A stretch of DNA of 64,000 nucleotides, taken from assembly GCF_013030945.1 (NCBI RefSeq), contig NZ_JABBXF010000016.1, forward strand, positions 62,001 through 126,000, given 5' to 3'. Below are positions 44,705 through 51,795 of the stretch, one piece after another. This stretch comes from Streptomyces morookaense. GTDB taxonomy: Bacteria > Actinomycetota > Actinomycetes > Streptomycetales > Streptomycetaceae. The translations under genes were made by a program, and so were the position numbers. Each line of letters starts with the position of its first letter. The first letter of the stretch is position 1. The notes under the pieces were generated by a model. It saw nothing but the letters and a program-made list of their open reading frames with translations, did no database searches and was not told the origin of the DNA.

Positions 44705-45997
44705 TCACCTCGCCATGGCCACCACGGCCTCGGGATGGGCGAGTTCGTGCTCCGTGGCCCGGGTCCAGCCCCGCCGGTCGTACAGCCGCGAGACCACGTA
44801 GCCCACGACGAGCGCGCCGAGCCCGTAGGCCCCCAGCACCGCACAGGCCTGCGTCAGGCCGGAGCCCCGGCCGTCGAAGAAGACCAACGAGCGGATGCCT
44901 TCGGTCACATGACGGGCCGGCAGCACGCCACCCACCGCGTCCGCGAACCGCGGCTGGGCCTCCAGCGGGATCGTGCCGCCGGACATGGGGATGCCGAACA
45001 GGGTGATGAGCAGCAGCGCGAGGACCTGTCCCGGCGTGCCGAAGACCGCGAACAGCGCCAGCGTCAGCAGGGTGACCGCCGCGCACGCGGCGCCGCAGAA
45101 CAGCCACAGCTGCACAGGCTTGTCGGGTTCGACGCCGATGCCCCACACCGCGACGGCGTCCACCGCGCTGCCGGCCACGAAGCCCATGACGATGCCGATG
45201 CCCGACTTGGCGAGGAAGGTGGCGGAGCGGGCGATGCCGATCACCGGCTTCATCACGCGGCGCGGGCCGACCTCCAGCGGGGCGTAGCCCAGGCTCGCGT
45301 CGACGGTGGTGGTGAGCAGGACGGCGGGCAGCAGACCGGAGATGAGCAGGGCGATGGCCATGTAGACGGTGAGGGAACCGCCTGCCGTGACACCGGAGGT
45401 GTGCCGGGCGGGCTCGGCCAGCACCCGCACCGGGTCCTGGAGCAGGACCAGACGGTCGGCGCTCGGTGCGGCCAGGCCGGAGCGGGCGCGCTCGGCGAGG
45501 GTCGTGCCGAGTCCGGCGGAGGCGGCGGCCGCCGCCTGGCGGGCCGCCTTCTCGCCCATCGAGGAGGCGAGGCCGCCGGAGCCCTCGTTGGTGAGGACGG
45601 TCATGGCCGGGCGCCGGGGCGTGCCGCCGGGGGCGACGAGCGAGAGTGCGGCGCGGCTGAAGTCCCGGGGCACGACGAGCGCGGCGTAGGCGTCGCCCGA
45701 GGTGAGGATCTTCTGCGCGTCCTCGCGGGATCCCACGGTGCGCCATGCGACGCGGCCGTCCCGGTGACCCGCCTCCTGGATGCGCGCGGTGACGTCCTGG
45801 CCGAGCCGGACGGCGGTGCCGCCGGGGAGTTGCGCTCCCTGGTCCTGGTCGACGAGCACCAGGGGCAGGTCGTGCAGCCGGCCCTGGGGGTCGGAGGCGG
45901 GGCCGATGTAGGCGATGGTGCTGAGCGCGGCCAGCAGGCCGCCGATGACGACGACAACCCAGGCACGGGGTTGTTTCCAGAGAGTGCTTGCCCGCAC
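44705..45997 (-). CDS. ABC-2 type membrane permease (YhgE/Pip-like)
   Basis: A 430-residue membrane protein of the YhgE/Pip (ABC-2 permease-like) group. One N-terminal helix, WVVVVIGGLLAALSTIAYI, is followed by a long extracellular domain (about 35-210). At least five helices follow from about 212 to the end, including LLISGLLPAVLLTTTV, FLAKSGIGIVMGFVAG and VLALLLITLFGIPMSGGTI. No ATPase is nearby, so it may work alone or with a distant partner. It lies 43 bases after the alpha/beta-hydrolase gene and is likely under the same TetR-type control. GTG start at 45997. Confidence 0.82.
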   Translation of the reverse strand: MRASTLWKQPRAWVVVVIGGLLAALSTIAYIGPASDPQGRLHDLPLVLVDQDQGAQLPGGTAVRLGQDVTARIQEAGHRDGRVAWRTVGSREDAQKILTSGDAYAALVVPRDFSRAALSLVAPGGTPRRPAMTVLTNEGSGGLASSMGEKAARQAAAAASAGLGTTLAERARSGLAAPSADRLVLLQDPVRVLAEPARHTSGVTAGGSLTVYMAIALLISGLLPAVLLTTTVDASLGYAPLEVGPRRVMKPVIGIARSATFLAKSGIGIVMGFVAGSAVDAVAVWGIGVEPDKPVQLWLFCGAACAAVTLLTLALFAVFGTPGQVLALLLITLFGIPMSGGTIPLEAQPRFADAVGGVLPARHVTEGIRSLVFFDGRGSGLTQACAVLGAYGLGALVVGYVVSRLYDRRGWTRATEHELAHPEAVVAMAR

Positions 45998-46040
45998 TGC
46001 GGGGCCGCCTTTCGGTCGGTCGGGGAAGAGGTGGGTGGTG

Positions 46041-46868
46041 TCAGGGCCGGGCCGGGCGCTCGAACGCGGCGGGCACCGCCTGCGACAGGTGGCGGTGCCC
46101 CCGCTCCAGCAGCCGGGCGAAGGCCTCGGGGTCGCTGATGGACAGCGTGTGGTACCCGTTCACGTGGCACAGCCGGACATGGCCGCCGGACTCCTGCACG
46201 ACGTGCAGGAACGCCTTCTCCTGGGCGCGGAACAGCGGATCTCTGCGGCTGTTGACGAGCAGGAGGGGGACGCGGACACGGGCGGCGACCGCGAGGAAGT
46301 CGCGGCGGGTGAGGTCGTCGACGACCGCGGAGAAGGCGCGGACGGCCAAGCCGCCCGACATGACGGCCGCGTAGCTGTCGGGGGGCAGTTGGCGGCGCAG
46401 CGCCCGGTCGGTGAGGCGCGCGGTGCGCTCCGGGCCCAGCTTCTCGAAGGTGCGGGCCGCGGTGCGGTACACCCGGCCCGTGAAGCGCTCGGGGCGGGCG
46501 GTGGCGCCGTGCACGAGCAGGGCGGCGGTGCGGTCGGGGTGTGCTGCGCCGTAGGCGAGGGCCACATATCCGCCCAGGGAGGAGCCGGCGACCAGCGGGC
46601 GCCGCCCGGTCGCCGCGGAGGCCTCGGTCACGGCCGCGTCCACGCGGGCCACGGCGTCCTCCAGGGTGAACCGCTCGCCCTGCAGCGCCCCGTGGGCCGG
46701 GAGGTCGGGCGCGGTGATGCGGAACCGCGGGGCGAGCCGGGCTGCGTGCGGGTCCCACATCCGGGCGGAGAGCCGGATGCCGTGGACGAGCACCAGCGGA
46801 GGGGCGTCGTCCGGTCCTGCCGTCCAGATCCCGGGGAGGCCCGGGGCCTGGCTCAACCCGTTCGTCAT
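46041..46868 (-). CDS. Alpha/beta hydrolase
   Basis: A 275-residue alpha/beta-hydrolase-fold enzyme. The oxyanion region is LVLVHGIRLSARMW. The nucleophile elbow is G-S-S-L-G-G, with serine as the nucleophile. The late acidic residue is in LLLVNSRRDPLF, and the catalytic His is in NGYHTLS. It should hydrolyse an ester or similar bond of a small molecule. The ATG at 46868 has GGAG immediately upstream; the frame is open further upstream across the operator region but without homology. It starts the operon with the ABC-2 permease and is divergent from the TetR gene. Confidence 0.86.
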   Translation of the reverse strand: MTNGLSQAPGLPGIWTAGPDDAPPLVLVHGIRLSARMWDPHAARLAPRFRITAPDLPAHGALQGERFTLEDAVARVDAAVTEASAATGRRPLVAGSSLGGYVALAYGAAHPDRTAALLVHGATARPERFTGRVYRTAARTFEKLGPERTARLTDRALRRQLPPDSYAAVMSGGLAVRAFSAVVDDLTRRDFLAVAARVRVPLLLVNSRRDPLFRAQEKAFLHVVQESGGHVRLCHVNGYHTLSISDPEAFARLLERGHRHLSQAVPAAFERPARP

Positions 46869-46909
46869 CGTGTCTCCGTCTCCCGAGTGCCGGCCGTTTC
46901 CCCAACAAG

Positions 46910-46929
46910 GCAACGCAACGGTGCGTTGC
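46910..46929. promoter_or_regulatory. TetR operator 1 (hydrolase side)
   Basis: The 20-base site GCAACGCAACGGTGCGTTGC is an inverted repeat with perfect 8-base arms and a four-base centre. It lies 42 bases upstream of the hydrolase ATG, in the divergent promoter region. It matches operator 2 at 46957-46976 at 17 of 20 positions. Confidence 0.75.
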
Positions 46930-46956
46930 GATAGTAGAGAGCACCGGACTAACTTT

Positions 46957-46976
46957 GCAACAGAACGTTGCGTTGC
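46957..46976. promoter_or_regulatory. TetR operator 2 (tetR side)
   Basis: GCAACAGAACGTTGCGTTGC, 17 of 20 positions identical to operator 1, starts exactly 47 bases after it. It lies 72 bases before the tetR start codon. The pair probably lets the TetR protein control both its own gene and the hydrolase/permease operon. Confidence 0.72.
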
Positions 46977-47047
46977 TTTTCGCTTCCACGACCGGAAGCC
47001 GGAAGGATGCAGCCGAGACCACCGGAGCGAGAACGGAGCACACAGCC

Positions 47048-47656
47048 ATGACCAGGAACCCGGCACCGGCCGGCGGCGGCCCCCGCCGCAAGGCCGAGAT
47101 CTTCACGGCCACCCTGGGGCTCCTGGCCGCGCGCGGCTACGACGCGCTGACGATCGAGGGCGTGGCCCAGAGCTCCGGGGTGAACAAGACCACCATCTAC
47201 CGCTGGTGGCCCTCGAAGTCCGAACTGCTGCGGGACGCTCTGCTGCACGCGCCCGCCATGCAGTTCGAGGACGCGGACACCGGGAGCCTGCGCGGCGACC
47301 TCGAAGCAATCGCCGGGCAGGTGCAGGCACTGCTGAGCGACGAACGGCGGCGGGCGGTGGTGGAGTCGGCCCTGGTGGGGGCGGTGCGCCACCAGGCGAT
47401 GCGGGAGTTGGTGGTCTCCTTCCTCGACGACCGCTTCGGCCGCCACCAGCCGGTCTTCGAGCGCGCCGTGCAACGTGGCGAGCTGCCGCCGGACTTCGAC
47501 CCTGCGCCACTCGTGGACGCCATGGCCGGCGCCCTGTGGATGCGGGTGCTGGTGCGGCGCGAGCCGGTGGCCGCGTCCTTCACCGACGACCTCATCGGAC
47601 TGCTGACGGACGGGGCCGGGCGGGCGGCGCAGCGCCCTGCGCAACCTGGTCGCTGA
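47048..47656 (+). CDS. TetR family repressor
   Basis: A 202-residue TetR-type regulator. The N-terminal DNA-binding domain reads KAEIFTATLGLLAARGYDALTIEGVAQSSGVNKTTIYRWWPSKSELLRDAL, with the helix-turn-helix in GVAQSSGVNKTTIYRWW. The C-terminal ligand domain ends with DAMAGALWMRVLVRREPV. ATG at 47048 with GGAG upstream; an earlier in-frame start at 46955 would run through operator 2. Two near-identical inverted repeats lie between it and the divergent hydrolase gene, so it likely represses both. Its 3' end overlaps the convergent desaturase gene by 65 bases. Confidence 0.9.
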   Translation: MTRNPAPAGGGPRRKAEIFTATLGLLAARGYDALTIEGVAQSSGVNKTTIYRWWPSKSELLRDALLHAPAMQFEDADTGSLRGDLEAIAGQVQALLSDERRRAVVESALVGAVRHQAMRELVVSFLDDRFGRHQPVFERAVQRGELPPDFDPAPLVDAMAGALWMRVLVRREPVAASFTDDLIGLLTDGAGRAAQRPAQPGR

Positions 47657-48638
47657 CCGTGCGCAGGTGCCGGAGGATCTCGCGGTAGGAGCGGGCGGCG
47701 GACACCTCGTAGTAGTCCAGGCCGCGTTCGGCGCAGTAGGCCCTGACGACCGGGCGGCTCGCGCGCAGCGCGGGGCGCGGCAGGCCGGGGAAGAGGTGGT
47801 GCTCGATCTGGTAGTTGAGCCCGCCGTAGCAGAAGTCGTGCAGGCGGGTGCTACGGATGTTGCGCGAGGTGAGCACCTGCCGGCTCAGCCAGTCGGGCTC
47901 GTCCGCGCCGTCGCGCACGGGCATCCCCTTGTGGTTGGGCGCGAAGACGCAGCCCAGGTAGACCCCGAACAGCCCCTGGTGGACGGCGACGAAGAGGACG
48001 GCGCGCAGCGGACCGAGGACGGCGAGGACCGCTGCGGCGTAGAGCACGGCGTGCACGGCCAGCAGCACGCTCTCGGTGCGCGGACGGCGGACGACACCGC
48101 GCCGGATGGCGAGGACGGACCCGATCCGCAGGCCCAGTGCCTCCAGGGTCAACAGCGGGAAGAACAAGACCACCTGACGGCGTATCACCCAGGCGCGCAG
48201 CCGGGAGACGTCCTCGGCCTGGCGCGGGGAGAAGGCGACCACCCGGCGCAGGATGTCCGGGTCGAGGTCGAGGTGGTTCGGGTGGCTGTGGTGACGGGTG
48301 TGGTGGTTCATCCACCAGCCGTAACTGAAGCCCAGGAAGAGGTTCCCGTGGACCAGGCCGAGCACGTCCATCGCCCGCCGGCTGCGGGTGACCTGGCCGT
48401 GGCCGACGTCGTGGCCGAGCAGCCCGGTCTGCCCGTAGGCGAAGGCCAGCAGCACCGCCGTGCCGAGCTGCCACCAGGAGTCGCCGAGGCAGGCGAAGAG
48501 GACCCAGGAGCCGCCGAGCAGGGCGGAGTTGGTGACGAACTTCGCGGCGTACCAGCCGTGCCGGGGCCGCATCAGCCCGGCCTCGCGCACGGCGGCCTGG
48601 AGCGGGGCGAACGATCCCGCGCCGGGAGTGGAATCCAT
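47592..48638 (-). CDS. Membrane fatty acid desaturase
   Basis: A 348-residue integral membrane desaturase. The three histidine boxes that bind the two irons are HDVGH, HHTRHH and QIEHH (in NYQIEHHLF). Four to six hydrophobic helices lie between them. It introduces a double bond into an acyl chain of a lipid or acyl-CoA, using oxygen and electrons from a ferredoxin or similar. ATG at 48638 with AGAGGGG upstream. It follows the SRPBCC gene by 28 bases, so the two form an operon divergent from the second biosynthetic cluster. It could supply unsaturated acyl chains for that cluster or for membranes; this is inference. Confidence 0.9.
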   Translation of the reverse strand: MDSTPGAGSFAPLQAAVREAGLMRPRHGWYAAKFVTNSALLGGSWVLFACLGDSWWQLGTAVLLAFAYGQTGLLGHDVGHGQVTRSRRAMDVLGLVHGNLFLGFSYGWWMNHHTRHHSHPNHLDLDPDILRRVVAFSPRQAEDVSRLRAWVIRRQVVLFFPLLTLEALGLRIGSVLAIRRGVVRRPRTESVLLAVHAVLYAAAVLAVLGPLRAVLFVAVHQGLFGVYLGCVFAPNHKGMPVRDGADEPDWLSRQVLTSRNIRSTRLHDFCYGGLNYQIEHHLFPGLPRPALRASRPVVRAYCAERGLDYYEVSAARSYREILRHLRTVSDQVAQGAAPPARPRPSAVR

Positions 48639-48666
48639 GGGCTGCTGCCCCTCTCGTGACGTTGTG

Positions 48667-49170
48667 TCAGCGCTCCACGGCGTCCTTGATCCGCCGCAGC
48701 GTGATGCGCATGCCGGCCCGGTTGGCCTCGGCCCGGCGCGCGGCGGGGGTGCCGGTGAAGACCAGGCCCAGGAGTTCGGTGAACCGGGCGCCGGGGCCGG
48801 TGCGCAGGTCCTGCCAGTACTCGGTGACCTTCGTGTCCCCTCCCCCGGAGCCGTCGGCGCCCGCGTCCGCCACGGTCTCGAAGCGGTAGCCCCAGCGGGC
48901 CACGGGCAGGCCGAAGGTGCTCACGTCGAAGGCGAACTCCCGCGGGTGCTCGGCACGGACGACGCGGCACCAGGTGAACCATACGAACGGGCCTTTCCTG
49001 TTGAAGCCGAAGAATCCCCGGCCGGCGCGGAGCGGCGGGTGCGGCACCCAGACCGCGCGGCATTCCGGGCTCCATCTCCCCATCGCCCGCACATCCGCCA
49101 CGGCCGAATAGAGCCGTGCCCGCGGGGCGCGCACCAGAATGCTTTCCTCCACCGTCCACCGACGTGCCAT
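48667..49170 (-). CDS. SRPBCC (polyketide cyclase-like) protein
   Basis: A 167-residue SRPBCC-fold protein. It begins ARRWTVEESILVRAPRARLYSAVADVRAMGRWSPE, the family's first strand and helix. It ends with a long helix, RRAEANRAGMRITLRRIKDAVE. I start at ATG 49170 because CCGGAGG lies six bases upstream; the earlier ATG at 49251 lacks a site. It is the first gene of an operon with the desaturase and may carry or present a hydrophobic substrate to it. Upstream are two GTAACCGG direct repeats. It is divergent from the second cluster, and whether it belongs to it is open. Confidence 0.82.
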   Translation of the reverse strand: MARRWTVEESILVRAPRARLYSAVADVRAMGRWSPECRAVWVPHPPLRAGRGFFGFNRKGPFVWFTWCRVVRAEHPREFAFDVSTFGLPVARWGYRFETVADAGADGSGGGDTKVTEYWQDLRTGPGARFTELLGLVFTGTPAARRAEANRAGMRITLRRIKDAVER

Positions 49171-49224
49171 CGATAACCTCCGGTTCTTTGACGGCCGGTC
49201 ATGTCCGTTCGGCGCCCGCAGAAA

Positions 49225-49242
49225 GTAACCGGTCGTAACCGG
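49225..49242. promoter_or_regulatory. Direct repeat GTAACCGG, 10-base period
   Basis: GTAACCGG occurs at 49225-49232 and again at 49235-49242, so the two copies lie on the same face of the helix one turn apart. They are 55 bases upstream of the SRPBCC start codon. They look like sites for a tandem-binding regulator such as a response regulator or SARP. The regulator is not identifiable here. Confidence 0.45.
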
Positions 49243-49288
49243 AATCCGCAACAGCCTTTTGCTGTCGCCCCGTTCACGTGATCTTCAC

Positions 49289-49317
49289 TTGACGGGCCCC
49301 CGGCCCGACCGTAGGTT
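49289..49317 (+). promoter_or_regulatory. Promoter of the second biosynthetic cluster
   Basis: TTGACG (49289-49294) and TAGGTT (49312-49317), separated by 17 bases, form a good housekeeping-type Streptomyces promoter on the plus strand. The predicted start point is near 49324, giving a leader of about 210 bases to the small gene at 49535 and about 400 bases to the oxoamine synthase gene at 49731. Confidence 0.6.
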
Positions 49318-49318
49318 T

Positions 49319-49338
49319 GGAACGAGTCGGATCGTTCC
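49319..49338. promoter_or_regulatory. Palindromic operator at the cluster 2 transcription start
   Basis: GGAACGA (49319-49325) and TCGTTCC (49332-49338) form a perfect inverted repeat with a six-base centre. It covers the predicted transcription start of the promoter at 49289-49317, the classical place for a repressor site. The regulator is not in the visible part of the cluster. Confidence 0.6.
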
Positions 49339-49342
49339 GAGT

Positions 49343-49360
49343 GGCCGCCCGAGGGCGGCC
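49343..49360 (+). promoter_or_regulatory. Hairpin in the early leader of the cluster 2 transcript
   Basis: GGCCGCCC (49343-49350) and GGGCGGCC (49353-49360) make a perfect 8-base stem with a two-base gap, about 20 bases after the predicted start. It could stabilise the message or act as an attenuator. There is no T-run. Confidence 0.45.
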
Positions 49361-49534
49361 GTTCCGGGGCGATCGGCCCGCTGCCAACGGGGGCAACTGG
49401 CGTGATCTGCAACGTTGCCGGCGCGGGCGAGTCAACCATGGGGGAATAATGATCAAGGTCGCCGCCGCGATCTCCGTTGCGCGCTGTTGCGCCGCACCCG
49501 CCTTCCGTCTCCGTCAGGGCGCCCGGGACCACTG

Positions 49535-49726
49535 ATGGCGCCACTCCACGAAGAATCCGTGGAGCCCCGGTACCGCAACGACACCGTTTCCCCGCCGCCC
49601 GGAGCGGCGGCCGAACGGGAATTGACCACGCTGTCCGACATTCTCGGCAGGGTCGTCCAGGAAATCGTCGTCAGCATTCCTCGCCGGGGCACCTCCATGT
49701 CTTTTTCCCACACCGCGGAAAGGTGA
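49535..49726 (+). CDS. Small hypothetical protein before cluster 2
   Basis: A possible 63-residue protein, starting at ATG 49535 and ending four bases before the oxoamine synthase gene. The second half, RELTTLSDILGRVVQEIVVSIPRRG, could form an amphipathic helix. I know no family. There is no strong ribosome site. Its tight spacing to the next gene and its location after the promoter favour a real gene, but it may be leader sequence only. Confidence 0.35.
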   Translation: MAPLHEESVEPRYRNDTVSPPPGAAAERELTTLSDILGRVVQEIVVSIPRRGTSMSFSHTAER

Positions 49727-49730
49727 GCAG

Positions 49731-50924
49731 TTGAGCGTCATAGAAAAGTGCACGGCCTACACCAGGGCACGTACGGCGCGGGAGAGCGGGCTGTATCCGT
49801 ACTTCCTCGCCTTCGACGGCCGGGACGCGGGCACGGCACGCCTGGCGGACGGCCGGGAGGTGGTCATGTGCGGGTCCAACGACTACCTCGGGCTGAGCAC
49901 CGACCCGCGGGTGACCGAGGCGGCCGCCCGGGCCGCCCGGCAGCACGGCGCGGGCTGCACCGGATCGCGCTTCCTCAACGGCAACCTCGAACTGCACGAC
50001 CGCCTGGAGCAGGAACTGGCCGCCTTCTTCGGCAAGCCGGCCGCCCTGGTGCTCACCACCGGCTACCAGGCCAACCTCGCCGCCGTCGCGGGCCTGTGCG
50101 GCCCGGGCGACACCCTGTTCGTCGACAAGGAGGCGCACGCCTCGCTCATCGACGCCGCCCGGATGAGCCGCGCCCGGATCCAGTGGTTCGCGCACAACGA
50201 CACCGCCGCCCTCGCGGCGAAGCTCGAACGGCTCCCCGGGCGCGGCGGCCGCATGGTGATCGTCGACGGGGTCTACAGCATGGAGGGCGACCTCTGCCCG
50301 CTGCCCGAACTGGTCCGCGTCTGCGAGGAGTACGGCGCCACGCTCCTCGTCGACGACGCCCACGGGGCGGGCGTGCTCGACAAGGGCCGCGGCACCTGCT
50401 CGCACTTCGGTCTCACCGACGACGTGCCGCTGATCACCCTCACCTTCTCCAAGGCCTTCGGCTCCATCGGCGGGGCCGTCCTCGGCGACGAGGACGTCAT
50501 CGACTACCTGCGCCACAACGCCCGCAGCCTGATGTTCTCCGCGAGCGCGAGCCCGGCCAACGCCGCGGCCGCCCTGGAGTCGCTGCGCATCCTGCGCACC
50601 GAGCCCTGGCGGTGCAGCAGCGTCGTGGACAACGCGGACTTCATGCGCCGCGAACTGGCCGCGCTGGGCTACGAGGTGGGTGCGAGCACCACGCCCATCG
50701 TGCCCGTCGGGACCGGCGACGAGCTCGCCACCCTGCAGGCCTGGCAACTCCTGGTCGACCAGGGCGTGTACGTCAACGCCGTGCTGCCGCCCGCCGCCTC
50801 CCCGCGCCTGCGCACCAGCTACACCGCGGTGCAGACCCGCGCCCAACTCGACCGCGCCCTCGCCGGGTTCGCCGCCGTGCGCGACCGGGTGCTCGCCGCC
50901 GCCCCGGCCGCCGACGCCGCCTGA
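49731..50924 (+). CDS. Alpha-oxoamine synthase (AONS/SPT/KBL family)
   Basis: A 397-residue PLP enzyme that joins an acyl thioester to an amino acid with loss of CO2, giving an alpha-amino ketone. Key residues by family position are the PLP-stacking His at H136 in EAHAS, D208/H211 in VDDAHG, and the Schiff-base lysine K241 in TFSKAFGS. SNDYLGL and the G-rich GAGCTGSR are also clear. Length is normal. The TTG start at 49731 is preceded by GAAAGGTGAG. It is the first enzyme of the second cluster, and the SDR gene that follows could reduce its ketone to an amino alcohol, as in sphingoid-base synthesis. A biotin role is unlikely with no bio genes near. Confidence 0.92.
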   Translation: MSVIEKCTAYTRARTARESGLYPYFLAFDGRDAGTARLADGREVVMCGSNDYLGLSTDPRVTEAAARAARQHGAGCTGSRFLNGNLELHDRLEQELAAFFGKPAALVLTTGYQANLAAVAGLCGPGDTLFVDKEAHASLIDAARMSRARIQWFAHNDTAALAAKLERLPGRGGRMVIVDGVYSMEGDLCPLPELVRVCEEYGATLLVDDAHGAGVLDKGRGTCSHFGLTDDVPLITLTFSKAFGSIGGAVLGDEDVIDYLRHNARSLMFSASASPANAAAALESLRILRTEPWRCSSVVDNADFMRRELAALGYEVGASTTPIVPVGTGDELATLQAWQLLVDQGVYVNAVLPPAASPRLRTSYTAVQTRAQLDRALAGFAAVRDRVLAAAPAADAA

Positions 50925-50977
50925 GCCCTCCGCCCGTCTCCGGGCCCCGCCCACGGATCCACCACCGGAGCTGAAGC

Positions 50978-51757
50978 ATGCCCACCGCACTCGTCACCGG
51001 AGCCACCGCAGGCCTGGGGAAGGCCTTCACCCGGGCCCTCGCCGAACAGGGCTGGGACCTGGTGCTCGTCGCCCGGTCCGGCACCGACCTCGAACAGCAC
51101 GCCGCCCGCCTGGCGCTGGGCCACGGCGTCCGCGCCGACGTGCTCCCCGCCGACCTCACCACCGACGAGGGCTGCGCCGCCGTCACCGCACGGCTCGCCG
51201 ACGGGCCCGCCGTCGACCTGCTCGTCAACAACGCCGGAATCGGCTACGAACGCCCCTTCCTCGACACCGGGATCGAGGCCGAGGAGAGACTGCTCGACCT
51301 CAACGTCCGCGCGGTGCTGCGGCTCACCAACGCCGCCCTGGAGCAGATGACGAAGCGCCGCTCCGGCGCCATCCTCAACGTCGCCAGCGTCGCGGGCCTC
51401 GGCCCCGCCTGGCTCAGCTCCACCTATCCCGCGAGCAAGGCCTGGATCATCGGCTTCACCGAGTCCCTGGCCACCTCACGGCAGGTCCGCTCCGCGGGCA
51501 TCCGCATGACGGCCCTGCTCCCGGGCTACACCCGGACCGAGTTCCACCAGCGCGCCGGCATTCCCACCACCTTCCCGCCCGCCTGGCTCTGGCTCGACGC
51601 GGACGACGTCGCCCGCACCGCCCTGCAGGACCTGCGCCGGGGCAGGGTGCTCAGCATCCCCAGCTCCCGCTACAAGATCGCCGCTTGGGGGCTGCGCCAC
51701 CTGCCGCGCGCGCTCTCACGGAAGTTCGCGTGGGACATCAGCGGACCTTCCCACTGA
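50978..51757 (+). CDS. Short-chain dehydrogenase/reductase
   Basis: A 259-residue classical SDR. NAD(P) binding is by TGATAGLG (residues 7-14) and NNAG (84-87). The catalytic Ser is S137, with Y150 and K154 in Y-P-A-S-K. It resembles 3-ketosphinganine reductase-type SDRs in sequence and in its place after an oxoamine synthase. The likely reaction is reduction of an amino ketone to an amino alcohol with NADPH. A C-terminal tail, RYKIAAWGLRHLPRALSRKF, may contact a membrane. It starts 53 bases after the oxoamine synthase gene. Confidence 0.9.
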   Translation: MPTALVTGATAGLGKAFTRALAEQGWDLVLVARSGTDLEQHAARLALGHGVRADVLPADLTTDEGCAAVTARLADGPAVDLLVNNAGIGYERPFLDTGIEAEERLLDLNVRAVLRLTNAALEQMTKRRSGAILNVASVAGLGPAWLSSTYPASKAWIIGFTESLATSRQVRSAGIRMTALLPGYTRTEFHQRAGIPTTFPPAWLWLDADDVARTALQDLRRGRVLSIPSSRYKIAAWGLRHLPRALSRKFAWDISGPSH

Positions 51758-51795
51758 GCCACGGCACAGAAGAACCGATTCATGGGGGACATTTC

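Noticed and set aside
49731..50924. Biotin gene bioF
   Set aside because: No bioA, bioB or bioD neighbours; it leads a secondary-metabolite operon with an SDR and NRPS.
50680..51795. Upstream extension of the Thr-type NRPS frame
   Set aside because: It crosses the oxoamine synthase and SDR genes with low-complexity Arg/Pro/Ser sequence; the real start at 51796 has a ribosome site and the C domain begins there.
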